Positions 5,439-5,571 of a DNA stretch of 5,571 nucleotides are shown here, one piece after another. How positions within the stretch are numbered: position 1 is the stretch's first letter; each line of letters opens with the position of its first letter. The notes under the pieces were generated by a model, which worked only from the letters and a program-made list of their open reading frames with translations, had not been told where the DNA came from and made no database searches. A program made the position numbers and the translations under genes. The stretch lies in the NCBI GenBank assembly GCA_900772695.1, contig CAAGRO010000017.1:1-5571 (forward strand), written 5' to 3'. This DNA comes from an uncultured Oribacterium sp. (lineage in GTDB: Bacteria > Bacillota > Clostridia > Lachnospirales > Lachnospiraceae).

Positions 5439-5468
5439 GTCCAGAGTAAAAAACGCGTCATTATAACA
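5430..5468. promoter_or_regulatory. 10-bp inverted repeat overlapping the -10 box
   Basis: TGTTATAATG (5430-5439) is repeated in perfect inverted form as CATTATAACA (5459-5468), with 19 bp between the arms. The left arm is the extended -10 itself. Most of that arm is upstream of the inferred start, so an operator is more likely than an RNA hairpin. Arm centres are about 29 bp apart, nearly three helical turns, placing both on one face. Confidence 0.45.
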
Positions 5469-5489
5469 GAAAAAGAGGGGAGAATCACA

Positions 5490-5558
5490 GTGGCAGAAGC
5501 TGAGACCGATGCTGCCGGAAGCTGCCTTCGAAGATGCAGGAGAGGTTTTTATATATGA
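5490..5558 (+). CDS. Putative 22-residue leader peptide, translationally coupled
   Basis: A GTG start at 5490 is preceded by a strong purine-rich ribosome binding site, GAGGGGAG (5475-5482), 7 nt away. The frame encodes 22 residues, beginning MAEAETDAAG and ending CLRRCRRGFYI, and stops at TGA (5556-5558). That stop overlaps the next start codon as ATGA. The composition switches from acidic to Arg-rich with two Cys. It has no resemblance to a known amino-acid attenuator peptide that I recognise, although four of its last ten residues are Arg. It may serve to couple or regulate translation of the gene that follows, or could be a chance frame. No function is claimed. Confidence 0.4.
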   Translation: MAEAETDAAGSCLRRCRRGFYI

Positions 5559-5571
5559 ATATAGTTGAAAA
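5555..5571 (+). CDS. Start of a gene cut by the right window edge
   Basis: ATG at 5555 is preceded by AGGAGAGG (5538-5545) at 9 nt spacing, and the frame MNIVE remains open to the window end. Only five full codons are present, so the product cannot be identified. It shares an ATGA overlap with the preceding 22-codon frame and would be transcribed from the promoter at 5410-5438. Confidence 0.6.

Overview
The window looks like a chromosomal segment of a Clostridia-class Firmicute, probably Lachnospiraceae-like with fairly high GC. The main evidence is a SCIFF (six cysteines in forty-five residues) peptide gene with its radical SAM maturase, a pair typical of Clostridia. Strong AGGAGG-type ribosome binding sites, extended -10 promoters and compact intrinsic terminators fit this. 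All credible genes are on the + strand; the long minus-strand reading frames are shadows.

Layout: (1) 1-1445 holds a probable promoter, an SseB-family protein (73-849) and a DNA-deoxyinosine (hypoxanthine) glycosylase of the UDG superfamily (942-1445). No terminator was seen between or after them. (2) 1442-3172 is the RiPP module. A promoter overlaps the glycosylase stop codon. It is followed by a 15-bp dyad, the 48-aa SCIFF precursor (1515-1661, a short gene that a length cut-off would miss), an intrinsic terminator, a U-rich leader, and the RRE/radical SAM/SPASM maturase (1778-3172). (3) 3159-4751 is a PLP-dependent Orn/Lys/Arg decarboxylase-family protein whose start overlaps the maturase end by 14 nt; a strong terminator follows (4795-4820). 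(4) 4752-4989 is a structured intergenic region with a long hairpin, a palindrome and a promoter carrying a dyad over its -35. (5) 4990-5223 encodes a 77-aa two-helix membrane protein of unknown function, followed by a terminator (5288-5335). (6) 5336-5571 has no large gene but holds an extended -10 promoter inside a 10-bp inverted repeat, then a 22-codon GTG-start leader ORF. That ORF's stop overlaps the start of a gene running off the right edge.

Working model: the promoter before the SCIFF gene drives abundant precursor mRNA, and a fraction of transcripts reads through the terminator to give smaller amounts of maturase and coupled decarboxylase. The maturase should install thioether cross-links in the precursor. 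This precursor has Gly at position 37, where I recall characterised SCIFF peptides carrying the Thr acceptor, so its product may be cross-linked differently. I did not see a peptidase, exporter or SecD/SecF gene in the window. No CRISPR array, tRNA, rRNA, insertion sequence or attachment site was found. All family assignments are from reading the sequence, without database searches.
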